Below are positions 22,196-33,916 of a DNA stretch of 64,000 nt, in pieces; position 1 is the first letter of the stretch, and each line of letters opens with the position of its first letter. The notes under the pieces were generated by a model. The model was not told where the DNA came from. It saw only the letters and a program-made list of their open reading frames with translations, and did not search any database. A program made the position numbers and the translations under genes. Where the stretch lies: the NCBI GenBank assembly GCA_003952965.2, contig CM025856.1, forward strand, positions 8,641,439 to 8,705,438, in the 5' to 3' direction. The DNA is from Morella rubra. Its lineage: Eukaryota; Streptophyta; Magnoliopsida; Fagales; Myricaceae.

Positions 22196-24308
22196 TATAC
22201 AAAAAATTGCTTGAATCATGACGTGAAGCAAACAGTGCAGCTTATTTAAGTTAGGTTTTCTCTAGACAAAATTGGGATACAGTTTTAGAACTGCACGTGG
22301 TTTATGCCTCAGGCATGTGCTGAGATGATGGTTTTTCAAAACTAGTCAATCTTACTTTTATCTTTCAAACCTAATATTAAATAGAAATCCATTAGTGCTT
22401 TACTTTTATCGGTTCTTCCAACAACCAACCAAATATGTGCTTTACTATTTGTCAACTATTTTCTTTTCTTTGAGAAACAAAAAGGAAAATTCTTTTGAAG
22501 AATAGTTAAGTATAAATGATTTTTAAGTGGTCATTTAGTCCAAACCCTTAATTGATTTTGATTGTGTCTACACTTCCACAATTGACATCCTATCGATAGC
22601 AAATCAACTAGCCGACAGGGACATGAAACAATTTATAACTTCAACTAGTGAAACACTAAATTGTTTCTACAACAATGTGAATGAGCTATATATCATGTTA
22701 AGGATACTACGATTTGTTGATTAGCGGCAGATATAAGCCCCTACTTAATGTCATAGATGGAACAAAAATTACTACGTACTTCTTAAAAAAATTTGCAAAA
22801 AAGCTCTGGAGTCTTACATCGCCTATTCACATTGGACTTTTGAAACCATAGAGTTTTCGTCATAATGTTTAACATTTCACATCATAACTAACTAGAATAA
22901 AGCAATAGAGTCACAAGTAAGCCTTACACCAAAAATTGCTTGCAATCGTGACATGCAGCATAAAGTGTAGCTTGTTAAAGTTAGATTTTGTCTAGACAAA
23001 ACTGGAATCCAGTTTCAACGCTACACCTTATTTGTGCCTCAAGTATGTGCTGGGATGATAGTTTTTTTTTCCTTCAAAAAAGTCTATCTTACTTATAATT
23101 TCAAGCCTCATAACTCATCTAACCAAAGACAATCACTTAATCAACCCCTATAGATAGCCGTACTTTTCTGCTCAACATGTAAGAAAAATCAAGTTCTATA
23201 GATAATCATGTAGCAAAACAAAAATCATAAAACTCCAACTTGCTTATTACTTTATTTTTATCTTCGTGTCATAAAACTCCAATTTTGGCATAATGTTTCA
23301 CATCCTACATCATAACTATGAGAAATCAATCGAGTCACAAGTAAACTCAACACTAAAAGTAGCATGAAATCGTGACATGAAGCAAACGGTGCAACTTGGT
23401 GAAGTTAGGTTTTGTCTAGGCAAAACTGGGATGCAGTTTCAGAACCTCACTTGGTTTGTGCCTCGGGCATGTGCTAGGATGATGGTTTTTTCAACCCAGG
23501 TTATCTTACTTACATCTTTCTATCTTAATACTAAAAAAAATCCTTTAGTGCTTTAGTTTTATTGGTTCTTCCCACAAGCAAGTTGTTGTGTGCTTTGTTT
23601 ATCATCTAACTATTTTATTCTGTGTGAGAAAAATAAAGGCAAATTCTTTTAAAGAATAGTTAAGCATAAATGATTTTTAAGTGGCCGTTTAGTCAAAACC
23701 CTTAATTGATTTTGATTGTGTCTACACTTCCAAAATTGATAGCCTATTGATAACAAATCAATTGGCCAACAAAGACATGAAACAATTCATAACTTTAACT
23801 AGTGAAACACTAAACTGATTCTACAACAATTTGAATGAACTATCATGTTAATGATACTGTGATTTTGTTGATTAGCGATTGATCTAAATTCATACTTAAT
23901 TTAATGGTTGGAACAAAGATTACTAGGTCATACTAGAAAAAATTTGCCAAAAAGCTCTAGAGTCTTGGACTGCCTATTCACATTGGACTTTTAAAAAGCA
24001 TAGGAAATTCTGAATAATGTTTCACATTCCACATCATAACGAACTACAAGAAAGCAATCGAGTCACAACTCACCTTACACTAAAAAGTTCTTGGAATTGT
24101 GACTTGGAGCAAAAAGTGGAGCTTGTTAAAGTTGGATTTTGTCTAGACAAAACTGGAATCCAGTTTCAGTGCTAAACCTGATTTATGCCTCAAGCATGTG
24201 CAGGGATGATAGTTTTTTTCAAACTAGTCTATCTTACTTATAATTTCAAGCCTAATAACTCATCTAACCTAAGATCATAATACTCCAACTTGCCTATTAC
24301 TTTGTTTT
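22196..24308 (-). repeat. Satellite-like array (right arm, inner)
   Basis: Reverse complement of 20023-22136. Sampled stretches of 80 or more bases are identical apart from homopolymer lengths. Noncoding. Confidence 0.85.
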
Positions 24309-24313
24309 TATCC

Positions 24314-25554
24314 TATGATTCCAAATATCAACCCAAGAGTGGGGTGAATTGGGTTTATCAAAAAACTTAGCCATTTTTCAATAAAAAACACAGATTTGGA
24401 AAATACAATTATTCTACAAATAAAAATGCAATCTGAAATACTAAATGCTATTTAATATGAAGAACAATAAATGATAGCAATAAAGTAAGAGAGTAAGGAA
24501 GAGAGATAACACCGCGATTTTTAGGTAATTCGACCAAGACTTGCCTACGTCCATCCCCAAGGCTATTGCCTTCCTTGGCTTCTCTACTATAATCCAATAG
24601 TGTCTACAACTTAGCTTCCGGGTGCTAAGTGACCGTTACAAGAGTTTTTCCGAGCTCACTCTTCAACTCATACACAAATCTCAAAGCCTTTTAGATTTCT
24701 TCTTTCCTCACGAGTAAGCCTAAGTGTATCTCACACTCAAAAGGTTTTCAAAGTTTAATGATAGGAATGAATAAACAATAGCTCTCAAAGCTAGATCAGT
24801 AAAACAAAGCTCAATAAATAGCTACAAGATAAGATCTGATGATGGTGGCAAAAATATTGTAGCAGATCTATTGGAAAACGTGCAACCCTTATCTTTTGCG
24901 CTTTTCTCTCACTTTTTGGAGGCTAGGTCAAGATTGATGATGTAGAGAGGCAAAAGGTGTGCAAAAGATCTTTTTTCTCTCTCCATAAGGTTCCCTTTAT
25001 AGGTCTTCAGTTTTGGGGGTCCTAAAGGCCTTTTTGGAATGTTGGAGAGGTGCCCTAAGTGCCATAACGTCTTGATCGCGTGCTGAGTTATCTTTTTAAA
25101 ATCTGTGTTCCTGCAACATGTGTCGACACATATATGCCTATGTGTCAACACCTTCATCAAGTTTGGAATTACTCGCAGGTGCCTGTGGCATGTGTCGACA
25201 CTTCCTTCACCATGTGTCGACTCTGTGCTTCCCATGTGTCGACACCGTGTCGACAATTGACAATCTGTGCTATGTGAGTTTGGGCAGATAGAGTTTTTCA
25301 GTGCTTTTTGACATGCAATCCATTCCATTTTAACACAAAACTCCTACAATGAAAAATATCATAATTTAGGCATAAGCCATGGTGTTTAAATTAAATATAA
25401 GACATAATGAATAAAAGAGAGATATAAATACAATTTAGTAGTCTCGATTGAATAGTGGATTGACGACCATGTATCATAAAAATAGTTCAAAACATTTTGT
25501 CATTTTTATCATCAAAATCGAGTTAGATACTCAAAGAGCGACCTTGGGCTAACA
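24314..25554 (-). repeat. 3' LTR of the right Sirevirus
   Basis: On the minus strand it runs from TGTTAGCCCAAGGTCGCTC to the distinctive end GGAATCATA shared with 20017. The polypurine tract (ATCTCCCCTTTTT on the plus strand, 25555-25567) adjoins it. Its inner third is nearly identical to the left arm; the U3 part (about 25100-25300) is visibly more different. Confidence 0.9.
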
Positions 25555-26059
25555 ATCTCCCCTTTTTTATGATGACAAATTCCTTTTTAAAGTTCTTTGC
25601 AATGAAAACAAAAAACTCCCCCTAAGAACAAGCGGAGGTTTTTCAAAATAGTTTGTTGCAAAAGACTTTGATTTTTAGAAAATTTTGCAAGAGTCTCTTT
25701 TGTATTTAGAGGTTTCCAAAAATTTTAAACATGTTAGAAACATTTATATGTCATCCTTCAAACTTCTCAAACTCCATAAATGATCTCAGATCACAAACAC
25801 TTCAATAATCTTTAAATAAATAAGAGTGTCGAGTCTTGAGTACTACCTCGTAGTCAATGACGAAGCTTTGCAAAGTTGAGAGAATATTATATCAAATAAG
25901 ATATCATTTTCGATTGGAGTCAAGTAAGGATAGAAATAATTAACACTAAACTCATCCAAAACTAGTACTCATATATCAATCAAGCTCAATAGTTACAAAG
26001 ATATATGAAAATGTAATGGAATGTTTTCTCTACGAAAAAGAGTACGACAAATAAGTACA

Positions 26060-27560
26060 TATACTTCTCCCCCTTTAGCATCATCAAAAGGAGAGGAAGG
26101 TAAGGGTAAGGTAAAGGTAATGGTTAAGATCAAGGGCGCTGCTGGGACAAATACTCCTGCATAAACTTTGTCCACGAAGTACTGTACCAGTGGAGCCAAT
26201 TGACCATGTAGGGAGGAATATATCAATCCGGGTCTAAGAAGACATTGACATGATGAGAGATAGTCATAGTAGCCTGGGTGATAGTGGTAGTCATGACATC
26301 TGCAGATTTCTTTAACTCATTTGTCTGCCCTCTGAATGTCTTCCACCAGTCAAGTTATTGTTGCATTGGGTGCGAGTTAGATGAGCTTCACGAATCAATA
26401 CAGTGAACTCAGCAGTACAAGACTCGAGAAGAGATTTGATCTCCTCGAGTCCAATCCATAAATCAAGACTAATGGAAAACAACTGATCTTTGAGATCTGA
26501 AACGGAGGCTTCCAGGACGGCAAGCCTAATAGCATGAAATCCTGAAGAAATTGATCTGCCTGGAGTACGTGGAGAGGCTGTAACTGGAAAGTCACGCTCT
26601 GGTCTATCCTTAGCCACTGCTTCCACTTCTTTGGATCTTCCTCGTTAGCTTCTTCTTCCTCAGCTTCATCTTCTTGAATTTCCTAAGGAGTTGCCACTAA
26701 CTTCTTCACCCATACATCATCATCATTCTGCACAAATCCCATAACACGCAATATTTTTTTATTGTATTCTCGGGAGACCTTTGGTTTCTCTATTTCTTCA
26801 CCATGGGTCTCAATATCATGCAGATAAAAAATCTGGGTAAAAAGCATTTCATAAGGCAAACTTTGCCTCTTTTTCTCATATTCTGCCTTCATGTGATTCA
26901 GGATGAAGTGACCAAGATTCATTTGGTGCCTCGTGATCAAATAGTACATCACAAATAAATCCAGAAAAGTAACATACTCAAATTTTCCCGTCCTAGGAAG
27001 GATAATGTTACAATTACAGACCATAATGTAATAATCTTCGATGCACATTTAGATCACTAGCTATGGGCTTCTCAATCTTAGTCAACTCAGGGTCACCCAC
27101 AACAATCCTAAGAATCTCAATGGACTCAATTAGACATCCAAGCCCATGTATAAAACTCAAAGAATTTCACTCCAAAATTAGGGAAAGGGCTACATCATTA
27201 AGCCCATTTACAAATAAATCCAACTCTTTCCCTTTTACAAATCCGAAGCAGTCTCAGACATATCAAAATTAAAATTGGCATATGCTTGCTTCACTAAATA
27301 CGAAAAAGAATCACATCGCAAACTTATAAATTGGACCATCTCTGAGCATCAAATAACTTCTGAAAATCAAACCCGTTCTCCGTAAACCACGGCAACAGTA
27401 CCCAACGGCCAGAGATTACCTTTTTATTTCTGAAATCACTCTGAAATCTCTATTGGTGAATCCCTGGAGGGAAATGGAAGACCCTCTGATGGTGTAGACA
27501 AATCCCTATCCCTTTGAATTCTCTGCCTAGGCCTAGATGATTACCCATGGTCAAAAACTT
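26060..27560 (-). pseudogene. Extra 3' ORF region of the right Sirevirus (fossil)
   Basis: Mirror of 16809-18290. A continuous stretch (26683-27048) contains NIILPRTGKFEYVTFLDLFV, ITRHQMNLGHFILNHMKAEY and YEMLFTQIFYLHDIETHGEE. The acidic and lysine-rich end follows. Same uncertainty of family as the left copy; broken. Confidence 0.6.
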
Positions 27561-27792
27561 TCTTACTTCATTCGCTATACATCTCGGTTGAAGGCCAGGA
27601 TTTTCTGTGGAGGAGAGGGAGAGGATTTAGGGCTCTATGGTGGAGGAGATATGATTTGATGGAAGTTAGGGCACAAAAGAGGGAGGTCGGTGGCAATGGA
27701 GTGATCGGTGGTGAGGTTTTAGGGCACGAGTGCTTTTGAAAATGAGAGAGAAATTAATGGATGCAACTGAATTGACATTTTTTAAAACTATC

Positions 27793-28020
27793 CATTCGAA
27801 ACATGTGTCAACACATATGGAAGCATGTGTCGACACATTGCATATGCAAAGGAAAATGTGTCAACACATATGAAAACATGTGTCAACACTTACTCAACAG
27901 TCTTCTCCAGGAACATCGACACGTGGTTAAATATGTCGACACATACAGATTCAGACAAAACAATCAAGTCTAGAAGTGTCGACACTTGAGAACTCAAGTG
28001 CTGACACATGACATGCAAAT
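27793..28020 (-). promoter_or_regulatory. Internal array of TGTCGACA palindromes (right Sirevirus)
   Basis: Mirror of 16385-16612. Several sites here read GTGTCAACACAT instead of GTGTCGACACAT, which loses the perfect dyad at those positions. Confidence 0.6.
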
Positions 28021-28159
28021 GTGTAAAATGACATGTTTTCAATAGAAAATGTATGATGCAATCCAATTAAACATAAAAACATATTTATCACCTAAAAAAT
28101 CATTCAATCAACACACGAATGATACAATAAGCAGTTAATATTATATTAAATCACTCGGA

Positions 28160-31100
28160 GGGGAAACGCTTACCGATCTCTTAAAGAATGAAGTAGAAAT
28201 GATCCTCATTAAGAGGTTTCGTGAATATATCCGCAAGTCAAAGATCTGTGCTTACAAACTCAAGAATAATATCACCTTTTTAAGCATGATCACACAGAAA
28301 ATGATGTTTGATCTCGATATGTTTAGTCCTAGAGTGTTGAATAGAGTTTTTAGAAAGATTTATGGCACTTGTGTTATCATACTTTAATCGGGATGAGAGA
28401 AAAATGAAGATTAAAATCTTCAGTTGTTGTTTCATCCATAATATTTGTGTGCAACAGTTACCACAACAATATACTCGGCCTCTGTGGTTGATAAAGCACA
28501 AAATTTTGTTTCTTACAAAACCAGAGATGGGCCAAGAAACTGACACGCACTACTAGTATTTTTTCTATCAATTTTGCAACCGGCATAATCAACATCCAGT
28601 ATCCTTACAAATTAAATTCAACACTTTTGGATAAAATAGACCAAGAGCTTGTGTGCAAGGTAATGAAATATCCTCTTAACCGCAAGGAGGTGAGACTCCT
28701 TAGGGTAAGACTAAAATCTCGCACACACACACACACACACTAAACATGATATCAGGTTATTTCGCAGTAAGGTAAAGTAAAGCCAATCATACCTCAATAC
28801 CTCGTTTGGTCAATGTCTCTACCTTTTTCATCTTTATCCATTTTTGTTGATGGACTTATTGGTGTACTCATCAGTTTTGAGTTGTTCATCTCAAATCTTT
28901 TGAGTAGGTCTTTTTGTACTTTGCTTGGTTAATGAAGAAGCCCATGATTTTGCTTAATGATGTCCGAGGTGTTTGCTTTAAGCCATATACTGCTTTTTTA
29001 TGCTTGAACACATAGTGTGGTAGCTTTTCATCCTCAAATTAGGAGGTTGTTCTACATACACTTCCTCAGAAAGATAACGTTAAGAAAAACACATTTCACA
29101 TCCATTTGAAATCTTTAAAACATGCAAAGGCAAGCAACATGCAAATAGAATCTAAACGAGCAACAAATGTGAAGGTTTCGTCAAAATCAATTCTCTCTTC
29201 TTGATTATAACCTTGGCTACCAACCTTGCCTTGTTCCTTACCACAACCCCAGATTCATCCATTTTGTTTTGAAAAACCTATTTAGTACCAATAACTGGAT
29301 GATCTTCGGGTCTAGGAACTAGTTGTCATACCTGATTTTTCTCAAACTATTTTAGTTCATCCTCTGTGGCATAAATCCAACTTTCATCATCTTTTGCCTC
29401 AAAAATATTCTTTGGCTCAATTTGAGAAAGTAAGGCAAAATTATTAGCTTGATTATAAGAAGAGCGAGTTCTTACACCTTTCTCAATATTACCAATGACT
29501 TGATCAATAGGATGATTTCTAACAAACTTCCAAGCCTTTGGTAGATCGTTGTTGCTTTGAGGCATTTCTTCTTCTTTAAGATCTTGTACATCTTGCTCTT
29601 ATGGATGAGAAACTTCTTTCACTTTACTTGTAGCAGGTTTCTCACTTTCTTTCTCAAGATCTACAACATTATTGTCATATCTTTTCATAGAAATGTTAGA
29701 TTCATCAAATACCACATGAATAGATTCCTCAATAACTAATGTTCTCTTATTAAAAACACAATAAGCTTTACTAGAAATAGAATAACCAAGAAATATACAT
29801 TCATCAGCTTTCGCATCAAACTTACCCAAGTTGCCTTTATTGTTTTTGAGAATGAAACACTTGCAACCAAACACATGAAAATAGTCCAATGTTGGGTTTT
29901 CTATTTTTTCATAGCTCATATAGAGTTTTCTTAAGAATTGGCTTATCATACATCGATTCATGACATAACAGCTAGTGTTAATAGCTTCTGCCCAAAAATA
30001 GTCTAGCAAATTATTTTCACAAAGCATGGTCCTCGCCATTTCTTCAAGAGTCATATTCTTCCTCTCAACAATCTCATTTTGTTGAGGAGTCTTAGGAGCC
30101 AGAAATTATGGTTTATACCAAAATCATCACAAAATTTTGCAAATGAGGAGTTTTCAAATTATTTTCCACGGTCACTCCTTATGCTAGAAATAACAAAACT
30201 TTTTCATTTTGAATCCTCTTGCTCAATTTTTCAAATGCATCAAAGGCCTCATCCTTATAAGCTAAGAAAAGAACCATGTAAATCTACTGTAATCATCAAC
30301 ACAACAAAGCCATATCGTTTGCCACCCAAGCTTGACGTTCGGGTTGGACCAAACAAGTCCATGTGTAGAAGTTGAAGTGGCCTAGAAGTGGACACAATAT
30401 TTTTTGGTTTAAAAGATATTCTAGTTTGTTTGCCTTTTTGACAAGCAGCACAAATCTTATCTTTTTCATAAACAAGGTTAGGCAAACCCAAAACAAGGTC
30501 ATTTTTGGCTAATTTTGAAATAAGGTTCATGCTTGCATGAGCAAGTCTTCTATGCACAACCAACTATCCTTGTCACTTAGAGAGAAAAGACATTTTACCT
30601 TTTCAAAAGTGATGTTTTCTAAGTGAACAACATACACATTTTCTTGTCGATGTCCGACAAACAAGACTTTCTTGTCTTCAATGTTTTCAACAATGCATAT
30701 TGATGATTCAAATATAACTCGGTTTCCCTTATCACATAATTGATTGATGCTTAATAAATTATGCTTCAAACCATCAACAAATAGAACATGTTCAATAGTA
30801 GGATTAGGAGTCATACCAATGTTTCCAATACCAATAATCCTTCTTTTACCGTTATCACCAAAAGTAACGATCATTTTTCTTTTGGGCTAAGAGATTTGAA
30901 CCAACTCTTATCTCCTGTCATGTGCTTGGAGCATCCGCTATCAAGAACCCAATGTTCCTTGACTTCGATTGTCTTCAAGCACTCCTACAAAAAAGAATCA
31001 CTTCTTAATTTTTGGTACCCAAATCATTTTGGGTCCTTTGGTGTTAGAAACGGTTTCCTTCACCTTGTCCTTAGGAATCCAAACAAATTTAATACCACAA

Positions 31101-32615
31101 TAATCTTTCTTTCTAGTTGGACAAGTGTGAGAAATATGTCTAGATTTACCAAAAAGTTGCACAATCTATATGATGTAGATGATTTAGTGATCATATAAGA
31201 ATAAGATTTTTATCATTAAAGGAATCATATCCAATGCCACTTTTGTTGAAACAACACTTTGAACCAAGAAGAATATCAAGGTTCTTCTTTTGAGTAAACT
31301 TTGCAAGATCATTCATAAGAGTTTCAACTTTTGATTTTAAAGAATCACTTTCAACAATCAAAAGACTTGTTTTGTTTTGCAAAGGTATTTCATTTTCTTC
31401 CTTGATCCTTGCAAGATCATCTCTAAGAGTAAACACTTGACTTTTCAAAGTATCATTCTCTTTTGTAACATTTTCAAAATTCTTTTTAAGAGAACTATAT
31501 TTTGAAACAATTCTTTTCAATTCAAGATATTGTCATCAAATGCATCTTGTAATTCATCAAATGAAAAACATTGAGTACTTGAAGATTGTACCTCATCCTC
31601 GCTATCCTTTGCATCAAACAAAGGTTTGCAACTTCCTCTTCTTCACTTTCACTTTCACTCTCATTTGATTCTCCCCATGCAGTTAAGAAGACTTTCTTCT
31701 ATTCCTTGAAGTCTTTTGACTTCTTGTGCGGTTCATGTTAGGGGCATTCAATTTAATATGACTAGGCTTTTTACATCAAAGCAAATGGTCTCATTCTTTT
31801 TGCTGCTATCACCTTGGAAGTTGTTCTTCTTTGGGTACTTCTTGTCACCTTGCTTCTTTCTAAAGAACTTCTTAAATTTCTTTGTAAACAAGGTCATCTC
31901 ATCGTCATCAGAAGATTCTTCACTACTAGAGTAAAAAACTTTCATGGCAATTCCTTTTTTGCCTTTTCCATCAATCTCGTCTCCTTTCACTTGGTTCATC
32001 TCGTGGGTCATGAGAGATCCCATAAGTTCATCAGAGATAATTTTGTTAAGTCCTTGGCTTCCTAAATAGCTGTGGTTCCCAAGCCTTAGGAAGACACCTG
32101 AGAATTTTTCTCACCATTAGTATAGACTTTACCAAGAGATTTCAATTCATTGATAATATCAGTAAGGCGAATAAACATGACAGAGATAGATTCATCATAT
32201 TTTGTCTTAAACAATTCATAGCTATGCACAAGCATACTAATGTTGTTCTCCTTAACCTGATTAGTACCTTCACGAGTAACTAATAATTTTTCCCATATTT
32301 CCTTAGCAGATTCAAAACTAGAAACATTGTTAAATTCGTTAGCATCAAGAACACAATATAAAACATTCATAGCTTTAGCATTTAAAGACATAAGCTTATG
32401 ATCAACCTCATCCCAATCATTTTTTGCTTTATGTAAACTAGCATCGTCCTTCGGAAGTCTAGGCCGTTCATGATAATTTTCCAAAGTTCGTAGTCCACAG
32501 CTTGAATATAGATTTTCATCATTGCCTTCCAATAGTTGTAGCACGTTCCATTGAACAAAGGAGGAAGGTTAGTGGATTGACCTTCAGACAACGAAGAGCT
32601 AACAAGAGTAGTCAT
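28160..32615 (-). pseudogene. gag-pol region of the right Sirevirus (fossil)
   Basis: Minus-strand order matches the left copy: gag from 32615, zinc-knuckle region near 31750, protease near 30940, integrase about 29780-30440, reverse transcriptase about 28880-29360, RNase H about 28300-28620. A GT run occurs at 28721-28742. Some gag and integrase stretches are open for 100-150 codons, for example the block with LMSLNAKAMNVLYCVLDANE at 32086-32544. The whole is broken. Confidence 0.87.
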
Positions 32616-32649
32616 AGTAAAGATATTAAACCTCAGCTCTGATACTAAT

Positions 32650-33911
32650 TGTGAGTCCAAATATCAACCCAAGAAGGGGTGAATTGGGTTTATCAAGAAC
32701 TTAGCCCTTTTTCAATAAAAACTCAATCTAAAAATATACTTTTCTACAAATAAAAATACAGATCTGAAATACTAAATGCTATTTAATATGAAGAACAATA
32801 AATGATAGCAATAAAGTAAGAGAGTAGGGAAGAGAGATAACACCGCAATTTTTAGGTGGTTTGGCCAAGACTTGCCTACATCCACCTCCAAGGCTATTGC
32901 CTTCCTAGGCTTCTCCACTATAATCCAATAGTGTCTACAACTTAGCTTTTAAGTGCTAAGTGACCGTTACAAGAGTTTTCCCGAGCTTACTCTTCAACTC
33001 CTACACAAATCTCAGAGCCTATTAGATTTCTTCTATCCTCACGGATAGAACCAAGTGTATCCTGCACTCAAAAGGTTTTTAAAGTTTAATGATAGGAATG
33101 AATAAACAATGGCTCTCAAAGCTAGATCAGCAAAACAATGCTCAAGAAATAGCTACGAGACAGGATCTAATGATGATGGCAACAATACTGTAGCAGATCT
33201 GATGGAAAATGTGCAACCCTTGTCTTTTTCACTTTTCTCTCACTTTTTAGAGGCTAGGTCAAGATTGATGATGTAGAGAGGCAAAAGGTGTGTACAAGAT
33301 CTCTTTTCTCTCTCCATAAGGTTCCCTTTATAGGTCTTCAGTCTTGGGGTCCAGAGGGCCTTTTTGGAATGTTGGAGAGGTGCCCTAAGTGCCATAACGT
33401 CTTGATTCACGTGCTAAGACATCTTTTTAAAATCTGTTATCCCGCAACATGTGTCGACACATATGCATATATGTGTCGACACTTCATCAAGTCTAAACTG
33501 ACCCGCAGGTGCCTATGCATGTGTCAACACTTCTTCACATGTGTTAACACCATCTTCATATGTGTCGACACTGTGCTTCTCATGTGTCGACACTATCAAA
33601 ATGGCATTCTGGGTTCTGTGCTATGTGTCGACACCATCTTGGCAGATAGAGTTTTTTCAGTGATTTTTGATATGCAATCCATTCCATTTTAACATGAAAA
33701 CTCCTACAATGAAAAATATTATAGTTTAGGTGCAAGCCATTGTATTTAAATCAAATCTAGAGCATAATGAATAAGAGAGATATATAAATACAATTATGTA
33801 CTCTCGATTGAATAGTGGATTGACAACCACGTATCCTAAAAATACTCCAAAGCATTTTTTCATTTTATCATCAAATCGAGTTAGATAGCTCAAGGAGCAA
33901 CCATGGCTACA
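32650..33911 (-). repeat. 5' LTR of the right Sirevirus
   Basis: Mirror of 10480-11731, including CATGGTTGCTCCTTGAG near its start and a TGTCGACA array at about 33445-33640. It is followed on the plus side by TATCC and then the satellite flank CTCATGTCTTGAGTCCC. Confidence 0.9.
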
Positions 33912-33916
33912 TATCC

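Larger units (their letters stand above)
24314..33911 (-). mobile_element. Sirevirus-type Copia element, full length, broken (right arm)
   Basis: Mirror copy of 10480-20017. Reading on the minus strand: 5' LTR 32650-33911, primer site about 32632-32649, gag-pol 28160-32615, palindrome array 27793-28020, extra 3' ORF region about 26060-27560, second purine tract near 26065, polypurine tract 25555-25567, 3' LTR 24314-25554. The duplication TATCC (24309-24313 and 33912-33916) is the complement of GGATA. Both arms therefore hold copies of one insertion. The coding part is broken. Its sequence differs from the left copy more than the surrounding satellite DNA does. Confidence 0.93.
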
